Shown here: positions 36,308 through 46,068 of the stretch, piece by piece
Layout: each line of letters starts with the position of its first letter
How positions within the stretch are numbered: the stretch's first letter is position 1
Origin: Shewanella gelidimarina
Lineage (GTDB): Bacteria > Pseudomonadota > Gammaproteobacteria > Enterobacterales > Shewanellaceae
Length of the DNA: 64,000 nt
Reading direction: 5' to 3'
Assembly: GCF_023283945.1 (NCBI RefSeq)
Contig: NZ_JAKIKW010000021.1
Location: 32,740 to 96,739 of the forward strand
Notes under the pieces: model-generated
Seen by the model: only the letters and a program-made list of their open reading frames with translations
What the model was told of the DNA's origin: nothing
Databases searched by the model: none
Position numbers and translations under genes: made by a program

Positions 36308-36333
36308 ACTTATGAAAGAGCTAAATCTTCAAA

Positions 36334-37152
36334 CTACAGATCTTGTTGCTTAATATATTGCTTGGGTGACTTGCCTAAGGTCTTCTTGAAAAAGGTGATA
36401 AAAGCACTCGCCGATTCATAGCCTAATTCATCAGCTATGCGCTGTACCGATACACCACTGGATAGCTTTTGCAGTGCTAAAACAATATGTAGCTGGCCTC
36501 GCCAACGGCCAAACGAGAGCCCGACCTCCTGTTTGACCAACCGCGTTAGTGTTCGCTCACTCATGGCATAATCCTTGGCCCACGTAGCTATCGACCGCCT
36601 ATCATCTGGTGTTAACAGTAATTGCGAAGCTATCGCCTTTAAACGCGGCTCCACTGGCGTCGGGAAGTCATAATGCTGTGTCGGCATCTGTTTGAGCTGG
36701 TCAATTAACACCTCTACTAACCTCGCGGTTGCAGTATTAGGCAGATAGTTTTGCTCTAAGCTGGTCAAATGTACTGTTAACTCCCTTATCAGTGGAGAGA
36801 TTGATAAGGTGCAACTTTTTTCAGGCATACCTTGAACGTCAGGATCAATAAACAGCATGCACACGTTGGCGTTGCTAGAGATCAAATTCTGGTGCACGTT
36901 CTGACTAGGGATCCATACAGCACAATTAGGCGGCACCATCCAAATCGCATCTGCTATCTTACACTTAATGTAACCACTTAATGCCATCACCAACTGGCAC
37001 TTATGGTGCTGGTGCTGCGGGGTTTCCGCATCGCGTTCCCCGCCCGTCATTTTCAACGCCACCACTTTCTGTGGGAAAGCATCAGAATCAAATACCGGGA
37101 AAAAATGACTGTTTAACAAAACACTTGACCGTTTTAAGCAATAAAAAGTCAC
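36334..37152 (-). CDS. AraC-family regulator, NimR-like
   Basis: 272-residue AraC/XylS regulator. The N-terminal cupin half includes ETPQHQHHKCQLVMALSGYI and PPNCAVWIPSQNVHQ. The C-terminal double helix-turn-helix shows MSERTLTRLVKQEVGLSFGRWR and RIADELGYESASAFITFFKK. It begins with GTG. It is divergent from a CynX/NimT-type exporter with an 85-base gap, the same arrangement as nimR-nimT of E. coli, so it probably controls that exporter. Confidence 0.87.
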   Translation of the reverse strand: MTFYCLKRSSVLLNSHFFPVFDSDAFPQKVVALKMTGGERDAETPQHQHHKCQLVMALSGYIKCKIADAIWMVPPNCAVWIPSQNVHQNLISSNANVCMLFIDPDVQGMPEKSCTLSISPLIRELTVHLTSLEQNYLPNTATARLVEVLIDQLKQMPTQHYDFPTPVEPRLKAIASQLLLTPDDRRSIATWAKDYAMSERTLTRLVKQEVGLSFGRWRGQLHIVLALQKLSSGVSVQRIADELGYESASAFITFFKKTLGKSPKQYIKQQDL

Positions 37153-37237
37153 TATAGCTCAATTCAGTAAGCACAATGAAGCGTAAGCTGCGCACTTTAC
37201 TGTAAAGCAGTTATCTTTTTTGCTCGAGGACAACACA

Positions 37238-38482
37238 ATGGCAAAGCTCAAATCTCCCTTTCTGGCCAGTGGCACCTTTTTAATGTTCGGCGTTTTACTG
37301 ATCTCAGTGAGTTTACGCAGCCCCATTACAGGAATCGGCCCTTTACTCGATGCCATTCGAGCAGAGCTCAATCTATCCGCTACTCAAGCAGGCATGCTCA
37401 CGACCTTACCACTGCTTGCATTTGCCTTTTTCTCTCCTATCGCGGCAAGACTTGGACGCAAACGTGGCCTTGAACAAGCCCTGATGTTATCGCTGTTATT
37501 AATCACGTTAGGCTTGGTTATACGCTCACTGGGCAATACCTTGGGCCTCTTTAGCGGCACGGTTATCATAGGTGCCGGCATTGCCATTGCCAATGTGCTG
37601 TTACCAAGCTTGATGAAACGAGATTTCCCAAATAAAATTGCCACCATGACTTCAATCTACGTATTGATGATGGGAGCGGGTTCGGCACTCAGTGCGGGCT
37701 CGGCAATACCACTGGCAGAATTCGCTGATTCACTCTCTATTAGTTTTATCCCCAATTGGGCCTTTTCGTTAGTCAGTCTGATTTTATTTCCCCTCATTGC
37801 GATGTTGATATGGTTACCTCAACTTGGTAACCATACTGCACCAAACAAAGATGCAATGGAGCTTGATAGCCATAGTTACCTTTGGCGTAATGCTGACGCT
37901 TGGCACATCACCCTATTTTTAGCCATGAACTCATTTTTGATGTACATCTTCATCAGCTGGTTACCCACAATCTTGGTCGAACAGGGCTACAGCCATCATG
38001 AGGCGGGGGTTATTCATGGCATGTTACAGCTGTTCACCGCAGTGCCCGCCGTACTACTTATCCCGTTAATGGCTAAAATCGACGATAAGCGACTCTTGAG
38101 TTTCGGCTTAACCCTCATGGCATTTATTGGGATTTTAGGTTTGATCCTTGCGCCCGCCCACGCAATGATTTGGGGAATGATGTTTGGTTTTGGCGCTGGC
38201 GGTGGTTTCATTGTCGCTTTAGCGCTGATCAGTTTGCGTACCTCTAGTGCCCATCAAGCGGCTACATTGTCAGGAATGGCGCAGTTTCTGGGTTATCTTT
38301 TTGCAGCAACGGGTCCCATTATTATGGGCGCCATTCATGAAGATACTGGCAGTTGGCAGCAACCATTAATCGTCTGTGCAGCCGTGGCGCTTGTTTGGAG
38401 TACATTCTCCGTTCTCGCCTCGAAGAGCAAGCTGATAACCCCAGCAACATTACCTTTAGTGTCGCAAGTCATCAGTAAATAA
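37238..38482 (+). CDS. MFS exporter of the CynX/NimT family
   Basis: 414-residue major facilitator with about twelve membrane helices. The start SLRSPITGIGPLLDAIRAEL is typical of the CynX/NimT/YeaN group. NimT exports 2-nitroimidazole and CynX cyanate; here the substrate is inferred to be a small toxic compound. AGGA lies seven bases before the ATG; an in-frame TTG at 37220 lacks a site. The divergent AraC gene supports a nimR-nimT-like pair. Confidence 0.88.
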   Translation: MAKLKSPFLASGTFLMFGVLLISVSLRSPITGIGPLLDAIRAELNLSATQAGMLTTLPLLAFAFFSPIAARLGRKRGLEQALMLSLLLITLGLVIRSLGNTLGLFSGTVIIGAGIAIANVLLPSLMKRDFPNKIATMTSIYVLMMGAGSALSAGSAIPLAEFADSLSISFIPNWAFSLVSLILFPLIAMLIWLPQLGNHTAPNKDAMELDSHSYLWRNADAWHITLFLAMNSFLMYIFISWLPTILVEQGYSHHEAGVIHGMLQLFTAVPAVLLIPLMAKIDDKRLLSFGLTLMAFIGILGLILAPAHAMIWGMMFGFGAGGGFIVALALISLRTSSAHQAATLSGMAQFLGYLFAATGPIIMGAIHEDTGSWQQPLIVCAAVALVWSTFSVLASKSKLITPATLPLVSQVISK

Positions 38483-38621
38483 TCAGCCTATATAACGCTA
38501 AATATATATCGTTTATATAAAGCTTATCTCGATTTGATAACGCCACTCATGTAAGTCAATACACTGCAGAGACTGAAGCTAAGTACACTTGTATTTAGCG
38601 CTTTCTTAAAGGTAACGACTG

Positions 38622-39320
38622 ATGAACTTTTCTCGCGCTCCTATATTGTGCACAAGTCTAGTATTACTACTGAGCGCATGCGCTAGCAATGCCCCGACTT
38701 CGGCAGATTATTCCACTGCAGATTTACCGACTAACCGCCAGTTTCATGAAGTTGATTACGGCAATAGTAATAAAGGGGTGCAATGGGTCTCTAACAAAAT
38801 AGAGCCTCATTACTACCACTCACTTATAGTGTCCCGAGTTGAGCTAACACCTGATACCCATTATGACGCGCAGATCCCGCTGTCGGTACTCAATGATTTA
38901 GCGATTAACGTCACCAGCAAGCTAGGTGATTACATATCGCCATCGATAGATGTGGTTGATAAAGCCGGTGAACACGTCGCGGTGTTATCAATCAGAGTAA
39001 GTCGTGCCACTGTGGTCAATGCCGATCTAAAACTCAGACAACTAATGCCAGTTGGCGCTGCACTTAGCGTGTTAAAAGGCGTCACCGGAAACGAGAGTAA
39101 AACAGCTAAAATCATCATTGAAGCCAAGATTAAGGACAGTGTTTCAAAAGAGCTATTAGCGCAGCGGATCTCAATCATCGAAGCCAATGGGGCGATAAAA
39201 GGTGACTATGCTGAGCTTAATTACACTCAAATCCAATATGATGTCGCCAGATTAGAAGGTGAAATCCGTACTTTTATTCAGTCTGCAGCCTATGAAGCGC
39301 GCCAATCGCCTGCCCATTAA
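38622..39320 (+). CDS. DUF3313-family lipoprotein
   Basis: 232-residue lipoprotein with lipobox LSAC (Cys20) and a following Ala/Ser-rich linker. The body (YYHSLIVSRVELTPDTHY, then a long beta-rich domain with VLSIRVSRATVVNAD) fits the DUF3313 family of uncharacterised envelope proteins. No neighbour relates to it. Confidence 0.8.
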   Translation: MNFSRAPILCTSLVLLLSACASNAPTSADYSTADLPTNRQFHEVDYGNSNKGVQWVSNKIEPHYYHSLIVSRVELTPDTHYDAQIPLSVLNDLAINVTSKLGDYISPSIDVVDKAGEHVAVLSIRVSRATVVNADLKLRQLMPVGAALSVLKGVTGNESKTAKIIIEAKIKDSVSKELLAQRISIIEANGAIKGDYAELNYTQIQYDVARLEGEIRTFIQSAAYEARQSPAH

Positions 39321-39658
39321 CGATGGTAAATGGTTGTGACTAAAAGTAAGTGAACAGTGAGAGTGATCTGACCATGACATCATCCTGACTCATTTAGGTT
39401 GGGTCATTCTCTGGGTCATTGAGTGCTGTCTAAGGTGAAATCGTGCCTTAGAATTTCGCACTGGCTCACCTTCACAATCTTATGGCACTATTTCCAAGCT
39501 TTAATGACGGGCACTGCTGGCTAGTTGAAGATACGTTTTGAGTCGTATCACTGACGTTGGGACATAATTCTCTCAATACATTTTAGTGGGAGTAGCTTCG
39601 GAGATATTAGCCATGTAACCTTGGCTAGGGGCAGTGTAATAATTAATTGAAGAACGCT
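39321..39658. other. Intergenic region, nothing recognised
   Basis: 338 bases between the DUF3313 and Crp-like genes. Short direct repeats of GGTCATTC/GGTCATTG occur near 39402-39420; no gene or clear terminator is seen. Confidence 0.3.
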
Positions 39659-40258
39659 ATGAATATTGATTCAAAATCTATCCAATTTGATAAGCGTCTA
39701 AAGGCGTTCTCCACCGTGCTAAACACATTGGGCCTCGATCAAAGCGCTATCGATGAAACATTACTTCAATGTCAGTGTTTCAATGCCAGTAGCGGCGATA
39801 TTTTATTACGCCAAGGTCAACTGCAGAATAACGCCTACTTTATCGTTTCTGGGATCCTTAAAGCTTGTCATTATAGTGGTAGTGGCGCTGACTTATCTAA
39901 GGAGTTCTATTTTACCCACGAGCTTTGCTTCCTTTACGCCAGTTGGTTAACCGGCCATGTAGCTGAATATCAAATAGAGGTAGTAGAAACCGCACAACTA
40001 CTGCAAATACCTTTAAGTTTGTTGTCTCAACCACAATGGCAAACGGGTAAAATAGCATTACTTAGCCAGCAGCTAATTTATAAAGAACAAAAAGAAGCTT
40101 TCTTGTTACTTAATACCCCAGAGCAGCGTTATCAATTCTTAATCGAACATAGGCCTATTTGGGTTGAAAAACTCAATAATATTCAATTAGCCAGCTACAT
40201 TGGTATCAGTCCTGTGAGTTTGTCTCGGTTAAAGTCACGACTTTCCGAGCAAATCTAA
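39659..40258 (+). CDS. Crp/Fnr-family transcriptional regulator
   Basis: 199-residue cyclic-nucleotide-binding-domain regulator. The beta-roll is visible as SSGDILLRQGQLQNNAYFIVSGILKAC. The C-terminal helix-turn-helix is IQLASYIGISPVSLSRLKSRL. The Arg that contacts cAMP in Crp is not evident, so the effector is unknown. An in-frame TTG four codons upstream is possible. It may be co-transcribed with the ygjV-like frames 110 bases on, though a hairpin intervenes. Confidence 0.85.
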   Translation: MNIDSKSIQFDKRLKAFSTVLNTLGLDQSAIDETLLQCQCFNASSGDILLRQGQLQNNAYFIVSGILKACHYSGSGADLSKEFYFTHELCFLYASWLTGHVAEYQIEVVETAQLLQIPLSLLSQPQWQTGKIALLSQQLIYKEQKEAFLLLNTPEQRYQFLIEHRPIWVEKLNNIQLASYIGISPVSLSRLKSRLSEQI

Positions 40259-40326
40259 ATTTAATCCCCCTAATGAACTTGGGTTAATTACTACCGCAGC
40301 GGTTCAATATAGCCTTAAAAAAATGA

Positions 40327-40349
40327 AAGGCTTGCAACCCGCAAGCCTT
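40327..40349 (+). terminator. Hairpin after the Crp-like gene
   Basis: AAGGCTTGC-AACCC-GCAAGCCTT, a perfect nine-pair stem followed by ATAATATT rather than a T-run. Probable but not certain terminator. Confidence 0.5.
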
Positions 40350-40368
40350 ATAATATTAAGGCTGCAGT

Positions 40369-40901
40369 ATGTCTGCTTTTATGCTGTCACAATGCTTAAT
40401 TGCTATCGCAATTGTGTTCGATATTCTTTCATTTCAATTTAAACAAAAACAAAAAATAGTGGCCTGTCTATCTGTTTCCGGCGTACTCATCACCAGCCAT
40501 TTCGCACTACTTGAGCAATGGACGGCCACGGCGTTAATGTTGCTCGCAACCATTAGATATTTCGTCACTATTTTTAGTCACTCAAAACGCTTAATGTTCA
40601 TTTTTTTATCCTTAAACACACTCGTAATGATGCTAACTTTTCCGGAATGTTGAGCTTATTGAGCTTTGCCGGCAGCTCAATTCAAACCATGGCAGCTTTT
40701 TGTCAAAGTGACCGACGTCTGCGGCAACTCATGCTCATAGGCACCAGTATATGGCTTATCAATAATACGCTCGTTGGTTCACCCGCTGCAGTGTTAATGG
40801 AGTTGCTCTTTATTGGGAGTAATCTTATTGCTTACCATCGCTACTATGGTTTGGTTGTTAAAAATAAAAAACGACTGAGCAAAGGTTGTAATAAAACATA
40901 A
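40369..40901 (+). pseudogene. ygjV: ygjV-like inner-membrane protein split by a frameshift
   Basis: Two overlapping frames (40369-40653 and 40647-40901) together look like one YgjV-type membrane protein of about 170 residues. The first half has three hydrophobic segments and ends MLTFPEC. The second continues with SFAGSSIQTMAAFCQSDRRL and WLINNTLVGSPAAVLMELLF, the conserved C-terminal half. The switch is a -1 (or +2) change near 40630-40650. It may be a true mutation, a sequencing error or, less likely, two coupled genes. YgjV function is unknown. Confidence 0.65.
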
Positions 40902-40932
40902 AAAAGCCAGTAGTGATTAACTACTGGCTTTT
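40902..40932. terminator. Bidirectional terminator between ygjV and the TonB receptor
   Basis: AAAAGCCAGTAG pairs with CTACTGGCTTTT around a short loop. It has A- and T-rich arms on both sides and lies between two convergent genes. Confidence 0.85.
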
Positions 40933-40979
40933 AATTAATTTGCAATGTCCATTTAGGGCATTGCTATCTTAAGTTACTA

Positions 40980-43817
40980 CTAAATCTTATAGTTAGCACC
41001 TAGGAAGAAAGCACGACCTGTAGTGTCATACAAACCAGCACCATCATAAACATATGGGTTACGTGGTGGCGCTAAGTCGAACGCATTCTTCACACCAAAG
41101 CGTACAGAAAGTGAATCAGTGAAAGCATACGAACCAGTAAAGTCCCAAACTGTAGACGATGGAATATCGTTATAGTTGTTGTTCTCTGGCTGCCAATCAT
41201 TACTAGCAACTGAAGAATGACGATAGTTTGCTCTTGCTTCTAGATTAAGTGCATCTAAGTTCCAACCAAGGCTAAACATAGCTTTCCAGCGAGGGTCGGT
41301 ATACTCACCAACATCATTCTGTAAATCTTCAGCAAAACCAGTCGGGTTAGTTTGCCACTCTTCTAGATACGTTGCGATAACGTGAACTTTAAAGTCACCA
41401 AAGCTGTCAGTTGGGATATCGTACTGACTTTCAATATCAACACCTTTAACATCAAACGAAGCTGAGTTTACAGGGCTCTGGACGAAATCAACGATATCGC
41501 CAGTCGAACCATCACGGGTAAATCGGCCACAATAAACGTTATCTAGCGACTCAGAGTCATAGCAGTAACGTACTGCAGTACTCACATCAATGTATTCAAT
41601 CGCATCAGAAATTTCAAAAGCCCAGTAATCAACTGTGATAGAGAAACCTTCAAGATAGCTAGGCGTATAAACAGCACCGACAGTGTAATCGTTTGAAGTT
41701 TCAGCTTTTAGATCTTCGTTACCCGCATTGGATCCTGGGGTATTACTCTGGTAAAACGAATCACTTGGATTCCAACCTTCAGGTAAGCCACTAGCCTGAC
41801 AGTTTGTTTTACGATTGTCATTTGGACCTAACTCGACGTTGATTTTGTCACAAACGTCAGTAAAGCTTTCAAATGTCTGTCCAGCAGGGCTAAATAGCTC
41901 ACCAATGTTTGGTGCGCGTACAGATTTTGACTTTGTTGCACGAATACGTAGATCTTCAATTGGTGCCCAGTTAAGGCCTATTTTCCAAGCGTCGTCATTA
42001 CCCGCTGTGCTGTAATCCATCCAGCGGTAAGCAAGGTCAATTCCTAAGTCATGTGCAAGGAACATATCTGACAATAGTGGAATGCTAAATTCAGCGGCAA
42101 ACTCGGTTACATCATATTCACCCTTCATAGGGTTAGCATTGTTACCAAAAATAGTGCCATCGACTAGCTCTTGATCTGGGTTAGTTTCTGACTCTTCCTT
42201 ACGGTAATCAGCACTGAACGCAGCACTAACATAACCCGCTGGTAAATCAAATAATGCACCACTAACCACTAAACCAGCAGTTGTTTGAGTTGTTTTAGCA
42301 GTCTGGCCTGCGCTAGTACTAACCCAGTCGACAGCTGCTTGACTTGCTTGGTTTTCACCAAAAAGATTTAAAGGAACACAACCTGCCGCTTGCGCATCGG
42401 CATCACGACAAACGATACTGCCATCAGCTGCAAAGACTGCATCTTTAGCTTGATTATAACGGTCACCCCAAATCTCACCACCCCATACAGTGGTTTCATC
42501 TAACTGACCACGTTGAGCATGAAAAGAGTAATCCCAATCATCGCTGATAACACCTTCGATACCGATTAGGAATCGCATTGTTTCGCGGTCTTGGTTATAA
42601 GTACGATTACCAAACTCTCTATCCATACGATAAAGGTTAAAGCCAGTCATTCCGGTGTCAGTCATTAGCTGACGCGTATCATCAGGAAGGAAAGCATTAT
42701 CTGCTGCGATAGGGTTGTTAGTATGGAATACTGGTGAGCTTTCACCGTTAGACTGATAATCAACATAAGTAATCTCAGTGAAAATCTTATGATCGTCATT
42801 GATTTCATAATCAGTATTTAAGGTAAATACCATACGTTCTAGCGGCGTACGCACTAAACCGTAGTTTACAGGATCATAACCTTCACAGCTTGGACCACAG
42901 TAATTACCATTGTTACCCGGACCTTCGATTAGACCTTCGCCGTAATCAAATACCTTCATATTGCCATCTTTATCGAAAGTGTATTGACCACCATCATTAG
43001 CAAAGAAAGTACCAGCTTCATTAATCCAAGATAGCGGCTTACGCCCTTCATAAGGAATACGTGCTGGAGCACCATCAGATGTGTCTGGATTATAAATACT
43101 ATTAACTGGGTTATCTAAGAAATCTCTATCTGATTTACGTAGCTCTTCTTGCTCTGCATAGGTAAAGTTAAATACCGTAGAAAGCTTATCATCAATGAAG
43201 CTACCGCCTGCTGTAAGAGAGAACTGGCTTTCTTCACCGCCACTTTGCTCAGGCTGAATATAAGAAACATCAAGCTCAACGCCTTCAACGTCGGTACGAG
43301 TAATAATGTTAATAACACCCGCTATGGCATCAGAACCATATACTGCAGATGCACCACCGGTAATCACTTCGATTCTTGAAACCATTGCTGTTGGAATAGT
43401 GTTTAAATCGACAGCTGAACTACCATTTGAACCAGCAACAAAGCGACGACCGTTAACTAACACTAGAGTACGGTCAGAACCTAAACCACGTAGGTTTGTT
43501 TGGTTCAGTCCGTTTGCAAAAATCGTATTATTTGATGTTTCAGGAGAGATACCAACAGTCGATGACGGAAGTTTATTCAAGATATCGGCAACGTTAGTAA
43601 TACCCATATCCATCATATCCGCACCAGTAATGATAGTTACTGGAGTTGGAGACAATTGACCAATACGCTTAATTTTTGAACCTGTTACTTCAATACGTTC
43701 TATTTTGTTTTCATCTTGCTCTTCAGCATAAACTGCCGTGCTTGCAAGTAACGCTGCACTCGTAGTTGCAAGTAACGCAACTCGTACTGCTTTAGTTAAA
43801 CTGCTTATTGACGTCAT
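40980..43817 (-). CDS. Large TonB-dependent receptor, substrate unknown
   Basis: 945-residue outer-membrane receptor. The signal peptide ends at VYAEE, then a TonB box IERIEVTGSKIKRIG and a plug with TNLRGLGSDRTLVLVNGRR and GGASAVYGSDAIAGVINIIT. A long barrel closes with FFLGANYKI. AAGGGA is properly spaced for this ATG, while a start three codons upstream sits too close to it. No Fur box is seen in the 500 bases upstream and no transport genes adjoin. A carbohydrate or peptide substrate is as likely as a siderophore. Several Cys pairs lie in predicted outer loops. Confidence 0.9.
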   Translation of the reverse strand: MTSISSLTKAVRVALLATTSAALLASTAVYAEEQDENKIERIEVTGSKIKRIGQLSPTPVTIITGADMMDMGITNVADILNKLPSSTVGISPETSNNTIFANGLNQTNLRGLGSDRTLVLVNGRRFVAGSNGSSAVDLNTIPTAMVSRIEVITGGASAVYGSDAIAGVINIITRTDVEGVELDVSYIQPEQSGGEESQFSLTAGGSFIDDKLSTVFNFTYAEQEELRKSDRDFLDNPVNSIYNPDTSDGAPARIPYEGRKPLSWINEAGTFFANDGGQYTFDKDGNMKVFDYGEGLIEGPGNNGNYCGPSCEGYDPVNYGLVRTPLERMVFTLNTDYEINDDHKIFTEITYVDYQSNGESSPVFHTNNPIAADNAFLPDDTRQLMTDTGMTGFNLYRMDREFGNRTYNQDRETMRFLIGIEGVISDDWDYSFHAQRGQLDETTVWGGEIWGDRYNQAKDAVFAADGSIVCRDADAQAAGCVPLNLFGENQASQAAVDWVSTSAGQTAKTTQTTAGLVVSGALFDLPAGYVSAAFSADYRKEESETNPDQELVDGTIFGNNANPMKGEYDVTEFAAEFSIPLLSDMFLAHDLGIDLAYRWMDYSTAGNDDAWKIGLNWAPIEDLRIRATKSKSVRAPNIGELFSPAGQTFESFTDVCDKINVELGPNDNRKTNCQASGLPEGWNPSDSFYQSNTPGSNAGNEDLKAETSNDYTVGAVYTPSYLEGFSITVDYWAFEISDAIEYIDVSTAVRYCYDSESLDNVYCGRFTRDGSTGDIVDFVQSPVNSASFDVKGVDIESQYDIPTDSFGDFKVHVIATYLEEWQTNPTGFAEDLQNDVGEYTDPRWKAMFSLGWNLDALNLEARANYRHSSVASNDWQPENNNYNDIPSSTVWDFTGSYAFTDSLSVRFGVKNAFDLAPPRNPYVYDGAGLYDTTGRAFFLGANYKI

Positions 43818-44356
43818 ATTCAACATTCCCTTGGTTAGTTATGTACTCAATTTTTTTAATCTTATTGAGTTTTATAATTTTCAACGTGAAACCTTCAACA
43901 TTTACAGCCATCAATTTACATGTTCAACACATTTAGTCAACAACAAGCATGACATTAATTAAATAAACGTGAGTAAAGTTAAACTTACAACAATATAGAA
44001 ACAAAATGAAACAAAAAAATAACATTCAAAATAAAGAGTATCCAGCAATGGTGTACGTTTAGTGAACTCTACTTAACAACTGGAGGGGATAGGCTCAAGC
44101 CTCATTTAAATGTTATAACTCAAAAAATCAGTGTTATTTAGTAGGATAAAAATATAGTTAATTGGATTGATGAGAGGCTATTTATATATAAGTAATTTAG
44201 TGGTTTCTTAAGAAAATATATGACAACCGCTTCCGCGACTCTAATCCTGTTTGACTAAGATTAATAAGGCTCACTTTGGGTTATAAATATGATTAATAAA
44301 CTAACGCCTATACTTTTAAGAGTGCTCTAACCTTTCAACGGAGACGTATCAGATAT
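43818..44356. other. Long AT-rich promoter region upstream of the TonB receptor
   Basis: About 540 bases with no convincing coding frame. It must contain the receptor promoter. I found no Fur-like or other recognised operator in it. Confidence 0.4.
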
Positions 44357-44388
44357 AAAAAAGGGCTGCACTTTAAAGTGCGGCCCTT
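44357..44388 (-). terminator. Terminator of the NhaC-family gene
   Basis: AAGGGCTGCAC pairs with GTGCGGCCCTT (one G-U) around a TTTAAA turn. On the minus strand it is followed by a run of six U. Confidence 0.85.
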
Positions 44389-44407
44389 ATCTATATACGG
44401 TAAATAT

Positions 44408-45790
44408 TTACGCTAACAGTAAAAAACCAACAAAAGTAAAGCTGGCCGCGATTAACGCATAAGGAAGTTGCGTGACTGCGTGGCTCACGAGATTACACCC
44501 CGAACCCTGAGCGGCCAATACTGTTGAGTCAGAGTAAAAACAAGCCTGACTGCCAAAAGAGGATGCTGATAATAAAGCGCCAATAACCAGTGGAATATTG
44601 GCATCCACCGACTGTGCTAACGGCATAACAATTGGAATCGAGACTGCGAATATCCCCCAGCTAGAACCCGTTGCAAACGCTAGCACTGACATCGTTAAAA
44701 ACACCACTGCGGGCAGTAACTCTGGGGTCATATACGGGCTCAAGCTGCCAATAACAAACTCAGGCAACATCAACTTGTCGCAAACATCTTTAAAGATAAA
44801 CGCCGCTATCACAGTACCGATAGCGGGAAGCATGTTCTTAAAGCCATCAATCATCTGTTCCATCATCTCTGACAGTGGCATCAATTTTTGTATGCCGTAA
44901 TAAGGCAAGGTGAGCGCTAATGTCGCAATCAACCCTTTAAGTACATCAATATCAAAATAAAGGGTAAAGCCAACCAACAACAAAATCGGCACAAAGAAAT
45001 TATGCAGTTTCCCGCCGTCATCGGCATGTTTAAATTCATCTTCAATCGCTTTAAGCGCATATTCATCAGAGGTTTGCACCGCATCTAAATCCATCTGCTT
45101 GATGGCAGGTTTACCCTGCATCGCAGCGAGCTGCGCTTTTTTCATCGGCCCAAATACCGGCACGATCCCTAAAATAACCAGCAGTACCATTAGAACGGCT
45201 AACCACGCATAAAGCATGTACGGAATTGCCTGCATATAAACCGCAATCCCCTGGCCTTCGCTCGCGATACCGTTGTCGACCAACAAGCCGCCAAAAAATA
45301 CCGCCCAAGTAGATAAGGGTACCAGCACACAGATGGGGGCTGCGGTTGAATCAACCACATAAGCCAGCATTTCACGCGATACTTTAAATTTATCAGTCAC
45401 CCGCTTCATGGTTGAACCCACCGTGAGCGCATTAAGGTAATCATCAATAAAGATGACCACGCCTAAAATGAAGGTCATAAAAAGTGATGACTTCTGCCCT
45501 GTGGCCAATTTTAAAGCGTGACGACCGAATGCCATTGAGCCGCCGGTTTTCACCAGTAGTGCAATTAAAGCACCGAAGCCACCACACACTAAAATAAGCC
45601 AACTAATGGTTTCATCGGCCATAACAGATAACGAAGTATCAGCGAAATTGGTCAGCAGATTAGCGCTGTCATACATCGCTAAGCCCACTAATGCGCCAAT
45701 AATCAAAGAAAGGATTGGGCGGCGTAGCACGATGGCTAACACCAATACCACCACAGGTGGGACAAGACTTAAGGCTGTCGGCTCAGACAT
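44408..45790 (-). CDS. NhaC-family Na+/H+ antiporter
   Basis: 460-residue transporter with about twelve membrane helices, NhaC-like. Family stretches are GVVIFIDDYLNALTVGSTM with its acidic membrane pair, VDSTAAPICVLVPLSTWAVF, and FATGSSWGIFAVSIPIVMPL near the C-terminus. It would exchange sodium for protons or carry an organic acid or amino acid with sodium, since the superfamily includes both. AAGGA precedes the ATG. Confidence 0.85.
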   Translation of the reverse strand: MSEPTALSLVPPVVVLVLAIVLRRPILSLIIGALVGLAMYDSANLLTNFADTSLSVMADETISWLILVCGGFGALIALLVKTGGSMAFGRHALKLATGQKSSLFMTFILGVVIFIDDYLNALTVGSTMKRVTDKFKVSREMLAYVVDSTAAPICVLVPLSTWAVFFGGLLVDNGIASEGQGIAVYMQAIPYMLYAWLAVLMVLLVILGIVPVFGPMKKAQLAAMQGKPAIKQMDLDAVQTSDEYALKAIEDEFKHADDGGKLHNFFVPILLLVGFTLYFDIDVLKGLIATLALTLPYYGIQKLMPLSEMMEQMIDGFKNMLPAIGTVIAAFIFKDVCDKLMLPEFVIGSLSPYMTPELLPAVVFLTMSVLAFATGSSWGIFAVSIPIVMPLAQSVDANIPLVIGALLSASSFGSQACFYSDSTVLAAQGSGCNLVSHAVTQLPYALIAASFTFVGFLLLA

Positions 45791-46068
45791 GCGCTAAGGT
45801 CCTTATATAAAGTGCCAAAATGGCAAGGTTATTCACCAAACTCATACCGTTAAATGTCGAGTTCAATTGCTGCTTTGTCCTTGAGGAGCCTGCCTTTTAC
45901 CGGTCTTTAATGGAACCCTCAGAAAAACATCGCGCCGAAAATAATCCTCAATGGCTTTTGAGTCAACAAAAATTATTCTTCGGTGGCCGTTTTTATTGCA
46001 AATTCATAGGTAAATGAGCTAAAAGCCTCATAAGAGAGAGAATTAAATACTCGGATTACGACTCATGT

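Noticed and set aside
45820..46017. 65-codon frame between NhaC and the Cys-cluster protein
   Set aside because: No ribosome site, biased composition and no family resemblance; treated as chance.
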